Positions 8,341-17,292 of a stretch of 64,000 nt of DNA are shown piece after piece. Source of the DNA: JAJRPT01 sp964465945 (GTDB lineage: Bacteria > Bacteroidota > Ignavibacteria > Kapaibacteriales > UBA2268); assembly GCA_964465945.1 (NCBI GenBank), contig CAYXMM010000008.1, positions 60,158 through 124,157 on the forward strand, read 5' to 3'. The translations under genes and the position numbers were made by a program. Position 1 is the stretch's first letter. The number at the start of each line of letters is the position of its first letter. The notes under the pieces were generated by a model. It saw only the letters and a program-made list of their open reading frames with translations. It was not told the origin of the DNA and searched no databases.

Positions 8341-9711
8341 TTATTTCTTTAAAATGATGAACTCAGTTCTTCTACTTTTAGCTTTACCTTCACTAGTGGA
8401 ATTGCTTGCTACTGGCTTACTTTCGCCATAACCTATCGCTCTAATTCTTTCTGGCTCAATTCCGCGTCTAATTAATAAATCACGAACGGCATTTGCTCTA
8501 TCTTGTGAAAGTTTCATATTATTTTCGTCATTTCCAACATCATCAGTATGTCCATTGACTTCAATTTTAATTTTATCGTTAGATGCAAGAAGTGCAAGCA
8601 ATCTGTCCATTGCTTCATTCGATTCTGGTTTTAATTCGCTTTTGTTTGTGTCAAAATAAACATTAAGTAAAGTAATTGCACCAGGCAATGGAGTGTTATT
8701 AAAAGTTTGAGATTGTTCAATTGTTGTGTCTTTCAAACATACTTTCATATTTACTGTATGATTGCCATAATTTGGTTGGTCGAACTCTAAGACATAATAA
8801 TTATTCAATCTAAAATAAAGGTCTTCAAATACGTAATTAAACTCGTCAGTCAAGTAAATATGATGATAAATTCCATTTGTTGCTCTTGCAACTCTTTCAA
8901 GCAAACCAGGGGTTGTGTAATATCCATAGTCTATTGAATTAACAATTACGTTTGCAAATTTTGAATTGTCAATAACTTCTGACTCGCTAAATTTTGATGA
9001 GTTATCTGCTCCATCGGTAAAAACCATTACTACTTTTGTGTATTTGTCATCTACTTTGCCTAACTCTTCAACTGCTACATTTATTCCGTCTAGTGTTGCT
9101 GTTAATCCACCAAACCCACTCAGACCCGTTACTTTATGTGCGTTCAATAATTGATTTTTATCCGCAGTTGGCTTACAATCTACTTCAACATGTGAATCAT
9201 AGCTCACTAATGTGATTAAGTCATTTGGACGTTTATTTTGAATAATTTTCTTTACTGCTTCTTGCATTACTGTTGCTCTTTGTTCGCCCATTGAACCGCT
9301 TAAATCCATAACAATAGCAATAGCAAGGTCTTGAACTTCTTTTGAAGCAACTTGTCTTACTTTAAAATTTTTAATTTCTTGGAAGCCATCAAGTTTTAAT
9401 CCACAAAATAAACTTAGATATTGTGATGCTTCCGCACCTGTTAAGAAATACCGACCTTGTGTAAGATGAAATTTCACTTTTACTTTATCGGATGTGTTTG
9501 CATCTATACTTGAAATTACTAAATTTGGAGTTGAATCAGTTTTGCTAATATCTTTAAAATCATTCAAAAATATTGGTTTATAGTCTTTTGGTGGTTGTTG
9601 GTCGAAGGTAGAAGATTCACCTTTGCTTTCTAAGCTATTTAGCCAATCGTAGAATATATCACAAGAATTTAATAGAAATAAGCCGGCAAAAAGAAGTATT
9701 ACTTTTTTCAT
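8341..9711 (-). CDS. VWA-OmpA lipoprotein
   Basis: Predicted outer-membrane lipoprotein that binds peptidoglycan. The Met whose codon ends at 9711 is chosen because it begins a lipoprotein signal with a Cys at residue 17 (LLNSC); the longer upstream frame adds a hydrophobic non-signal stretch. A von Willebrand A domain spans about 125-300 with MIDAS motif DLSGS at 136-140. The C-terminal OmpA domain (about 345-456) has the NGHTDD and RAIGYGESKP motifs that bind diaminopimelate. The combination suggests a cell-wall-anchored metal-dependent adhesion or scaffold protein. A paralogue with the same domain order lies at 23039-24361. It is co-oriented with mnmG upstream, but an 86-base gap makes co-transcription uncertain. 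Confidence 0.75.
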   Translation of the reverse strand: MKKVILLFAGLFLLNSCDIFYDWLNSLESKGESSTFDQQPPKDYKPIFLNDFKDISKTDSTPNLVISSIDANTSDKVKVKFHLTQGRYFLTGAEASQYLSLFCGLKLDGFQEIKNFKVRQVASKEVQDLAIAIVMDLSGSMGEQRATVMQEAVKKIIQNKRPNDLITLVSYDSHVEVDCKPTADKNQLLNAHKVTGLSGFGGLTATLDGINVAVEELGKVDDKYTKVVMVFTDGADNSSKFSESEVIDNSKFANVIVNSIDYGYYTTPGLLERVARATNGIYHHIYLTDEFNYVFEDLYFRLNNYYVLEFDQPNYGNHTVNMKVCLKDTTIEQSQTFNNTPLPGAITLLNVYFDTNKSELKPESNEAMDRLLALLASNDKIKIEVNGHTDDVGNDENNMKLSQDRANAVRDLLIRRGIEPERIRAIGYGESKPVASNSTSEGKAKSRRTEFIILKK

Positions 9712-9797
9712 AAAAAATATTAAATAAGTTAAAAAAAAAATTAATAATCCAAAAATAAACAAAAAATTGACACCATCAGCTATTTGAAGTTATATTT

Positions 9798-11660
9798 TTA
9801 TCTTAAATATAATGTTAAAACTGAAATATCAGCAGGCGAAACACCTTGTATTCTTGAAGCTTGACCTAATGAACCAGGACGGATTTTACTTAATTTTTCG
9901 ACACCTTCCCTTGATATTGAAGGAATTTTAGTGTAATCAATGTTATCAGGAATAAATTTTGTTTCATTTTCAGCAAAGTGGGCAATTTCACGTAATTGCC
10001 TTTGAATATATCCTTCATATTTAGCAGTAAATTCAATCTTGTTTAGAATTTCCTTATCTGCCATAAGTTCTTTGAAACTATAATCATCTTTTGGATTAAG
10101 ATTAAATAGAAACTCGGAAGTAAATACACTTCTTTTTAATAAACTATAAATATCAGTTTTTTCTTTAAGTGGCTCTTGTTCTTTTTCAATTAATAATTTA
10201 TTAATTACATCTCTTGCTGGCTTTGTTTCTTTTGCATAATTAATTCCATAATGAAATTTATTAAGATTATTTTGCAATCTTTCAAAAGATCTATCTGGAA
10301 TTAGCCCAAATTTATTACCATATTTCATTAGTCGCTCATCTGCATTATCTTGACGGAGGAGCAATCTATATTCAGCAAGTGAAGTAAAAATTCGATAAGG
10401 TTCTTCGGTGCTTTTATTCACTAAGTCATCAATCATCACACCGATATAAGATTCAGAACGTTTTGGTATAAATGGCTCTTCACCTTTAATTTTTAGTGCA
10501 GCGTTAATTCCAGCAATTAGCCCCTGCGAACCCGCTTCCTCATAGCCAGAGGTCCCGTTAATTTGCCCAGCAAAATATAAACCCTCTATCGCTTTTGTTT
10601 CAAGAGTAAATCTAAGTTGATAAGGAAAAAAGAAATCATATTCGACAGCATAACCTTGTTTAAGTAATTCGGCATTCTCCAAACCCTTAATTGAGTGCAA
10701 GCCACGTAATTGGATATCTAATGGCAATGAAGTAGAGAAACCATTTACATAAACTGATTTTGTATTTAAGCCTTCTGGTTCGAGTAAAACTTTGTGTGAT
10801 GGTCTTTCATCAAATCTAAATATTTTTTCTTCTACTGATGGGCAGTACCTAGGACCTTTACCTTGTATCCTACCTGTAAACATTGGTGAACGGTCGAAAC
10901 CTTCACGCAAAATTTCATGAGTAGTTTGATTAGTCGCAGTTTGAAAACAAGCTAATGTATTTTTAACTTGCGAAGTTCTGTAAGAAAATGGGACTGGATT
11001 TTCATCGGTTTCTGCTAAGGTCATTCCTTCGAAATTGATTGAATCAAAATGGATTCTTGGTGGCGTGCCTGTTTTTAAGCGACCTCTTTCAAATCCATAT
11101 TCGTTAAGCATATCGCTAATTTTATCTGAGGATTGCTCACCAATTCTACCACCTTTAGTTTGAGTTTCACCTGTGTGCATTATTCCACGTAAAAATGTTC
11201 CAGCAGAAAGAACTAACGCTTTGGTATGAATGACGATATTTCCTTCAAGAACAACTGCACTTATTTTATGATTTTCCAAAATAACTTCTTCGGCTTTACC
11301 TTGAATTAAGCTTAAATTTTTTTCCGATTTTAAAGTTTGAGCAACATAAATTGGATATAAGTCTTTATCAATTTGACATCTTGGCGACCAAACAGCGGGA
11401 CCTTTTGATATATTTAACATTTTAAATGAAATGCCTGCTTTATCGGCAAGGAAGCCCATTTCTCCACCAAGTGCATCAATTTCCTTTACAAGATGACCCT
11501 TTGCGGAGCCACCAATAGATGGATTACAACTTGGCATACCCATATTGTCTAACCTCATAGTGATTAAACCAACTTTCATACCCATTCTTGCAGCCGATAA
11601 GGAAGCTTCAATTCCAGCGTGTCCCGCACCAATAACTAATATATCAAATTTGTTTTTCAT
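9798..11660 (-). CDS. mnmG: tRNA uridine-5-carboxymethylaminomethyl synthesis enzyme MnmG (GidA)
   Basis: FAD/NADH enzyme that, with MnmE, modifies wobble uridine 34 of several tRNAs. The N-terminal dinucleotide-binding motif GAGHAGIEAS begins near residue 11. Family signatures CNPSIGGSAKGHLVKEID, PRCQIDKD and GTSGYEEAGSQGL are intact. The C-terminal helical domain that contacts MnmE ends with SRIQGVSPADISVL. Length (620 aa) is normal. ATG at 11660 is the natural start. It is the first gene of the minus-strand block; a 379-base AT-rich region separates it from the divergent SBBP protein gene. Confidence 0.97.
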   Translation of the reverse strand: MKNKFDILVIGAGHAGIEASLSAARMGMKVGLITMRLDNMGMPSCNPSIGGSAKGHLVKEIDALGGEMGFLADKAGISFKMLNISKGPAVWSPRCQIDKDLYPIYVAQTLKSEKNLSLIQGKAEEVILENHKISAVVLEGNIVIHTKALVLSAGTFLRGIMHTGETQTKGGRIGEQSSDKISDMLNEYGFERGRLKTGTPPRIHFDSINFEGMTLAETDENPVPFSYRTSQVKNTLACFQTATNQTTHEILREGFDRSPMFTGRIQGKGPRYCPSVEEKIFRFDERPSHKVLLEPEGLNTKSVYVNGFSTSLPLDIQLRGLHSIKGLENAELLKQGYAVEYDFFFPYQLRFTLETKAIEGLYFAGQINGTSGYEEAGSQGLIAGINAALKIKGEEPFIPKRSESYIGVMIDDLVNKSTEEPYRIFTSLAEYRLLLRQDNADERLMKYGNKFGLIPDRSFERLQNNLNKFHYGINYAKETKPARDVINKLLIEKEQEPLKEKTDIYSLLKRSVFTSEFLFNLNPKDDYSFKELMADKEILNKIEFTAKYEGYIQRQLREIAHFAENETKFIPDNIDYTKIPSISREGVEKLSKIRPGSLGQASRIQGVSPADISVLTLYLR

Positions 11661-12039
11661 AATTTACAAAATTAACTAATAATTGGGAAATGAAGTTTAA
11701 TTGATATAATTATTAATAAATCATAGTCTTATAATTAAGTTTGAAAAAATTTGGTTTAAATAACTTTTTTCGAATGAACACAAAACAAATGGCTTAATTT
11801 ATCTAAGGTTAAATCACACCTAAATCCTCTCCAAAATTGTTATATTATTTTCAGAATATTGTTTAGAATAAATGATAAAATTTATGTAAAATATTTATAA
11901 AAATTATTAATAAAAATTGTCATTAAAAATAAATTCATTAATTTTATGAATTATTTTAATATAATTGTAACAAAATGATACTCGTTATGTTAATTGTATT
12001 ATTAAATTTTACAAAAAAAAATAATTATATGGGGTATGT
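11661..12039. other. divergent intergenic region
   Basis: Very AT-rich stretch between the divergent mnmG and SBBP protein genes, presumably holding both promoters. I see no confident -33/-7 pair, no long inverted repeat and no open frame. A GGGG run just before ATG 12040 is the only likely ribosome-binding feature. Confidence 0.5.
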
Positions 12040-15000
12040 ATGAAATGGTTAGTGTTGCTTTTAGTAATGATAACAGTTGCTTATTCTTCAACAAATGTAA
12101 ACTTTGTTAAGAATCAAGGACAAGTAGATTCCGATATTTTGTATTATGCTCAATTAAAAGGGCTAAATATATTATTGAAAAGTGATGGGTTCTACTATGA
12201 TTTTTATAAAGAATTTGAAAAAACTGATAAAAGTTTTATTAAAAAAGGTCATGTAGTTAAACTTGATTTCAAGAGTTCAAACTCTTTTAATGTAAAAGCA
12301 AATGCTTTGGAGGCAAAGTATAATTTTATCAAAGGTAAAGACAAATCGAAATGGATAACAAATGTGCCTTCGACTAATAGTATTCTCCTTGAAAATGTCT
12401 ATGAAAATATTGATTTAAAAATGTATTTCGATAATAATATGCCTCGTTATGATTTAGTTGTAAAGCCGAATGCAGACCCATCACAAATTAAGTTTACTTT
12501 TAAACATGTTGAGAATTTAATAATTGAAAATAATATTATTAAAGGTGATATTAGTGTAGGTGATTTCATAAGCAATAGTTTATATGCATATCAAGTTTTT
12601 AATGGTGAAAAAGTACAAGTTAAATGTAATTTCGTAAAAGATTCAAAAGGTGGGCTGAAGTTTGAATTAGGAAATTATGATAAGACTAAAAAATTAGTTA
12701 TCGATCCAATTATTTATTCAACGTATATGGGTTGGAACGGAGATGACTATATTACACAAGTTAGAACATTAGATGATGATAATTATTATGTTGCAGGTGT
12801 AACCTCTTCACCTGATTTTCCAGCAAGTGAAGGTGCCTATCAAGAAGAATTCGGATTTAAAAATGACGTATTTATTTCAAAATATACTAGAAAAGGCGTA
12901 GACCATACTTTGCAAGTAGCAACTTTTTATGGTGGTTCAGAAGAGGACGTAATAACTAAAATGAAAATTGGCTTAGATAAGAATATATACATTTGTGGAT
13001 ATACTAGTTCTTTAGATTTACCGATGAAAAATTCACTAAAATCTGATTATGCAGGTGGGTTAGATGGATTTGTCTGTGTTTTAAATCCTAAGTTAAATGA
13101 TATTGTTTATTCATATTATGTTGGTGGTAGTAGTGATGACGCTATTAATGATATTGAAATAGTTAATAGCAAGGTATTTTTTGGTGGTTATTCTAAATCA
13201 ATGGGTTTAAAATTAACTTCTGCATATCAGGATGCTATTAAAGGAGAAAAAGATGGGATACTTGGAGCTTCTAATTCAAATGGTTCATCAATTGAGTATT
13301 TAACATTTTTAGGAGGGGGAAATGAAGATGAAATTAATGGAATTGATATTGATGCCCAAGAAAATATTTATTGGATTGCTACTTCAAATTCACAAGATTG
13401 GAAAACAAAACCAAGTGGTGGCTGGATGAATAGAAACTCAGCTTATGATAAAACTCCGAATGGAAATATGGATATGGTAATTGGTAGATTTACTAAAGAT
13501 GCTGGTATCTTGCAAATGTGTACTTATTTTGGTGGATCAGCTAATGATTATGGTATTGATGTTTTTGCTAATACTCAAAAAAATTATTATTTTGTTGGTT
13601 ATTCTGAGAAAGAGGCAACTCAAACAATCGAAGCAAAAGCAGGATTGTATCAAGAAAAAAATGCTGGCGGAATTGATATGATTTTTGGAAGATTGTCTGA
13701 TTTAATAACTAAAAGCGGAGGTATCGGCACAGGTAATACATACGAAAATCAAGATTTAGAAATTTCAACTTTCATTGGTGAAAAAGGTGATGACATTCCT
13801 TATGATGTCTCAAGAAGTGCTGATGGAATGAATTTTTTAATTACAGGTAAAACTAACTCTACTAAATTCCCACAGATAAACAATGAGATAAATAAACTTA
13901 AATATGCTGGTAAGTTTGATGGTTTTATTCTTGAAATTAATAACTTTGGTACCAATGTTACATACTCAACATATTTAGGTGGTAAGGAAGATGATATAAT
14001 TAGGGCTGGAGCTTATTTCCCTAATAATAACTTTATTTATGGTGGTGAAACAATGTCAAACGACCTGTATACAAATGGGTTTGGAGTTTCTAAAACAAGA
14101 ATAAATAAAGATGCTATTTTCGGTCATACTGCAAGAGGTATTTTTACTTTGAATGGACCACTTGGAGGAGAGAAATATTGTCCAAACACTGCTCTTGGTG
14201 TTACTTGGTCGAAAGATCAATTCCAAGATGGTGCTGGGTATAATGTATATTTATTAAATGATAAATTAGGAATCAAGCAAAAACTTGTTGACACTGTTAA
14301 AGATAATTTCTATAATTGGATTGTTGGAACTGAAGTTGTGCCTGATTCATCATATAAAATTTTAGTAGAACATTCGACTGGGCTTTATGGTATTTCAAAA
14401 AATACATTTGTTATTAACCAAACTCCTAAAATTTCTTCATTTACTTCTAGTGATGATAAAGTTTGTATCGGTGATTCTGTTGTACTAACTGCAAGTGTTG
14501 ATGGTGTGTTTAAACCCGTGTATAATTGGAAGTTTGGCAATACAATTGTTGCTACTTCAAATTCTGGCACTACAACAATTAAAGATCTTAATGTGGAAAA
14601 GTCTGGTAAGTATACTTTGGAATTAGTTGGCGAGTGTAAACCAAACGCTGTTAGCGAATCTGTGAATATTGATGTCGCTCCTAATACAAAAATTACTGAC
14701 CAAACAGAGGATTTAAGTGTTGATGAAAATAAGATTCTTGAACTTTCTGTTACTGCTGTAGGTGGAGAGTTGGAATATAAATGGTTTTTGAATGACGGGG
14801 AATTATCAGGACAAACAAATAGCGTTCTCAAAATCGAACAAGCACAAAAAGCTGATGAAGGGAATTATACTTGCCAAGTGAAAGGTAGATGTGGTGATGT
14901 GCAAATGAGTTCTGTAGTCAATGTTAAAATTAATTCCGCAAGTTCAGTTGATAATTTTGGTGAATTTAATAAATTCTATTTTGATGGAAATAATGTGAAT

Positions 15001-15204
15001 GCTGAAGTTAAAATGAATTATTCCGGTAATGCACACATTAAGATTTTCGATATTCAAGGAAAAGAAGTTTATAATTCTGTAAATTATATATCTCAAGGGA
15101 CAAATAAGCTGTCAATCCCTTGTAATTATAATAACGGAAATTACTTATTTACTATCATAGCAAACGATAATGTTTCTACTTATAAATTTGCGATAGTAAA
15201 ATGA
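12040..15204 (+). CDS. SBBP-repeat secreted protein with Ig domains and T9SS sorting domain
   Basis: Large 1054-aa export protein. A signal peptide (MKWLVLLLVMITVAYS) is followed by the NFVKNQGQVD domain that begins many SBBP-repeat proteins. From about 225 to 700 come SBBP repeats with the pattern STY(M/L)GG..DD and FYVAG.T.S.DFP. Two Ig-like modules (about 795-970) contain ADEGNYTCQV. The last 75 residues (IKIFDIQGKEVYN, then NGNYLFTI) are a T9SS sorting domain. SBBP repeats are probably a beta-propeller surface structure; no enzyme motif was seen. ATG 12040 follows GGGG. A paralogous architecture occurs at 51415-54219. A strong terminator follows. Confidence 0.8.
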   Translation: MKWLVLLLVMITVAYSSTNVNFVKNQGQVDSDILYYAQLKGLNILLKSDGFYYDFYKEFEKTDKSFIKKGHVVKLDFKSSNSFNVKANALEAKYNFIKGKDKSKWITNVPSTNSILLENVYENIDLKMYFDNNMPRYDLVVKPNADPSQIKFTFKHVENLIIENNIIKGDISVGDFISNSLYAYQVFNGEKVQVKCNFVKDSKGGLKFELGNYDKTKKLVIDPIIYSTYMGWNGDDYITQVRTLDDDNYYVAGVTSSPDFPASEGAYQEEFGFKNDVFISKYTRKGVDHTLQVATFYGGSEEDVITKMKIGLDKNIYICGYTSSLDLPMKNSLKSDYAGGLDGFVCVLNPKLNDIVYSYYVGGSSDDAINDIEIVNSKVFFGGYSKSMGLKLTSAYQDAIKGEKDGILGASNSNGSSIEYLTFLGGGNEDEINGIDIDAQENIYWIATSNSQDWKTKPSGGWMNRNSAYDKTPNGNMDMVIGRFTKDAGILQMCTYFGGSANDYGIDVFANTQKNYYFVGYSEKEATQTIEAKAGLYQEKNAGGIDMIFGRLSDLITKSGGIGTGNTYENQDLEISTFIGEKGDDIPYDVSRSADGMNFLITGKTNSTKFPQINNEINKLKYAGKFDGFILEINNFGTNVTYSTYLGGKEDDIIRAGAYFPNNNFIYGGETMSNDLYTNGFGVSKTRINKDAIFGHTARGIFTLNGPLGGEKYCPNTALGVTWSKDQFQDGAGYNVYLLNDKLGIKQKLVDTVKDNFYNWIVGTEVVPDSSYKILVEHSTGLYGISKNTFVINQTPKISSFTSSDDKVCIGDSVVLTASVDGVFKPVYNWKFGNTIVATSNSGTTTIKDLNVEKSGKYTLELVGECKPNAVSESVNIDVAPNTKITDQTEDLSVDENKILELSVTAVGGELEYKWFLNDGELSGQTNSVLKIEQAQKADEGNYTCQVKGRCGDVQMSSVVNVKINSASSVDNFGEFNKFYFDGNNVNAEVKMNYSGNAHIKIFDIQGKEVYNSVNYISQGTNKLSIPCNYNNGNYLFTIIANDNVSTYKFAIVK

Positions 15205-15228
15205 GTTTAAATTATCATATATCTTATT

Positions 15229-15259
15229 AAAAAAAGCACCTTTAAAGGTGCTTTTTTTA
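15229..15259. terminator. bidirectional terminator
   Basis: The inverted repeat gcaccttt/aaaggtgc (15236-15251) is flanked by A-run on the left and T-run on the right. It can end both the plus-strand SBBP gene and the converging minus-strand lipoprotein gene. Confidence 0.85.
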
Positions 15260-15307
15260 TAATATTAGTTTATACTTCATATTTATACTTAGGTTTTATG
15301 AAGTAGG

Positions 15308-15853
15308 TCATTTAAGTCCAGCTGGTAAATCTATTTCTTCAATTTTAAACTTACTTTTAACTTCTTCGTAATTTTCAATATTTACTTTTGACATATCATA
15401 GTCTTGTAAATCGTCTAAGACTACAATTTTTATTTCAACTTCATTCTGAGGGCTTAAATCCCAATCTTTTGAAATGAAATATTCCATCTCCAAAACCCCT
15501 GGCTCTATCCAGTATCCCCATTCAATTGTATATAATATTGAATCTTTTTCTCTATTAAAGAATACTTCTGTTCTTGGCATTAGTCGCCATCTATTTGCAG
15601 TTGTGCCGATTTCTGCCATATAAACTAAAACAGCACCTCTATTGATTACATTTTCGTCAATCTTAGGTACATTATACCTAACATAATGGCGTGGTCCAGC
15701 ATCGTCATACTGCCAATCTGTTGTTTTAATTTTAATAAATTCAGAATAAGCATCAATATCGTCTGTTTGATAATTTGCATTATCGTCGCTATCACACGAT
15801 GAAATCATTAGTGCTATTAAAACTAAGCTTGTTGCTAATATTATTTTTTTCAT
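15308..15853 (-). CDS. small lipoprotein of unknown function
   Basis: I do not recognise the family. The Met whose codon ends at 15853 is preferred because AGAGGGG lies just upstream on its strand and a lipoprotein signal follows (LMISSC, Cys at 20); the longer frame from 15955 adds a non-signal stretch. The 181-aa product is acidic after the Cys (DSDDNANYQTDD), then beta-rich with several Trp and Tyr (WRLMPRTEVFF, WGYWIEPG). It is probably anchored in the envelope. It lies divergent from the acidic mini-protein and convergent with the SBBP gene. Confidence 0.65.
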   Translation of the reverse strand: MKKIILATSLVLIALMISSCDSDDNANYQTDDIDAYSEFIKIKTTDWQYDDAGPRHYVRYNVPKIDENVINRGAVLVYMAEIGTTANRWRLMPRTEVFFNREKDSILYTIEWGYWIEPGVLEMEYFISKDWDLSPQNEVEIKIVVLDDLQDYDMSKVNIENYEEVKSKFKIEEIDLPAGLK

Positions 15854-15970
15854 TTTTACCCCTCTAATTTTATATTTATTACGATTTAAAAAAAAATTTG
15901 TTAAAATATTTTTAAGAAATAAAAAAAAGATATAATTTCGCAGTTGTAACAACACTATAAGGTTAATTAT

Positions 15971-16156
15971 ATGTCGAAAAACATAGATTATGATGAAGAT
16001 TTCGATAATGAATTTAATGAGAACTTCGATGAAGTAGATAAAGATGATTCATTTACTGATGATGATGAATGGGAAGACGATGATTTAGTCGATGACAGTT
16101 ATCTCAATGACTTCGATATTGATGAAGAAGAAATTGATGAAGATGATGACTTCTAA
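15971..16156 (+). CDS. 61-aa extremely acidic protein
   Basis: A small reading frame with about half of its residues Asp or Glu and only two Lys (MSKNIDYDEDFDNEF at the start, EEEIDEDDDF at the end). AAGG lies upstream of ATG 15971. There is no signal peptide or membrane segment. Low-complexity coding is a caution, but the ATG, spacing and clean ends favour a real gene. Function unknown; such acidic proteins can mimic nucleic acid or bind basic partners or metal ions, which is only a guess here. lgt follows 96 bases downstream on the same strand. Confidence 0.55.
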   Translation: MSKNIDYDEDFDNEFNENFDEVDKDDSFTDDDEWEDDDLVDDSYLNDFDIDEEEIDEDDDF

Positions 16157-16252
16157 ATTGCTTTCTAAATTAGTATTAAATAATAAAATAAAATTTCAAA
16201 TATTAAATTTCATTCGTAATTTGTAATTTTATAAATTACAATCTATAATTAT

Positions 16253-17053
16253 ATGCAATCTCTTGCTTACATTCACTGGGGAATTTCACCAGATATATTT
16301 TCATTAAGTTTTTTAACATTAAGATGGTATGGGCTACTCTTTGCGGCTGGCTTTGTTATTGGCTATCGAATAATGGAATGGGTGTTTAAAAGTGAGAATA
16401 TCAATATAAAATTATTAGACTCACTAACTATGACGATGGTATTTAGCACTGTTATTGGCGCAAGATTAGGGCATTGCCTCTTTTATCAACCAGCATATTA
16501 TTTAGCAAATCCAATTGATATAATAAAAGTTTGGGAAGGTGGTCTCGCAAGTCACGGAGCCGGCTTCGGTATTCTCATCGGTCTCTATATATTTGTAAAA
16601 CGCTTCCCAGAAATTAAGTTAATTTGGATTTTAGATAGAATTGTAATTACGATTGCGTTAGCCGGATTCTTTATTAGAATTGGTAATTTAATGAATTCTG
16701 AGATTTTTGGACTTCCAACGGATGTTTCTTGGGCTTTCATTTTTAATAATATTGATAATATCCCGAGACACCCCACTCAAATTTATGAAGCATTTTCTTA
16801 CCTTGCAATTTTTATTTTTCTATTCATTAAATATAAAAATAACAAAACAAATTTAAAGAATGGATATCTGTTTGGGTATTTTATGATGCTTGTTTTTGCT
16901 GCAAGATTTATAATTGAGACATTTAAAGAGAACCAAGTTCCATTTGAAAGTATATTGCCCATAAATATGGGACAAATCCTAAGTATTCCGTTTATTTTGG
17001 CTGGAATTTATTTCGCTTTTTTCTACGATAAAAATAAAAAAAGTTTCAAATAA
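16253..17053 (+). CDS. lgt: prolipoprotein diacylglyceryl transferase Lgt
   Basis: Integral inner-membrane enzyme that transfers diacylglycerol from phosphatidylglycerol to the lipobox cysteine, the first step of lipoprotein maturation. The 266-aa sequence has about seven membrane segments and the family motifs LRWYGLLFA, GLASHGAGFG, the signature RIGNLMNSEIFG and RHPTQIYEA. It serves the several lipoproteins encoded in this window. ATG 16253 gives the usual N-terminus. A 239-base gap without visible features separates it from the next operon. Confidence 0.95.
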   Translation: MQSLAYIHWGISPDIFSLSFLTLRWYGLLFAAGFVIGYRIMEWVFKSENINIKLLDSLTMTMVFSTVIGARLGHCLFYQPAYYLANPIDIIKVWEGGLASHGAGFGILIGLYIFVKRFPEIKLIWILDRIVITIALAGFFIRIGNLMNSEIFGLPTDVSWAFIFNNIDNIPRHPTQIYEAFSYLAIFIFLFIKYKNNKTNLKNGYLFGYFMMLVFAARFIIETFKENQVPFESILPINMGQILSIPFILAGIYFAFFYDKNKKSFK

Positions 17054-17292
17054 TTTAAAATATATTTGGTTTGTATTATTTTTTTAGTTAATTTAGAGTA
17101 ATTCAAAATTAATCTAACAGGAAAACTGCCTATAAATCTGTCTACTTTCTTTTTTACATATCTATAAAAATTTTATGATATGTTATTAAAATAATTTGTT
17201 TTTAAAAAATATTGTTTTTAAATTGTGTTTTCTAAAATTGAATTTTCAATCAATTTAAAATTTTTTTAACTGAAAAAAAGAAAAGGTAGCTT

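Noticed and set aside
14385..14831. 148-aa minus-strand reading frame
   Set aside because: It is a shadow inside the Ig-domain region of the SBBP protein, low in complexity and without a start signal.
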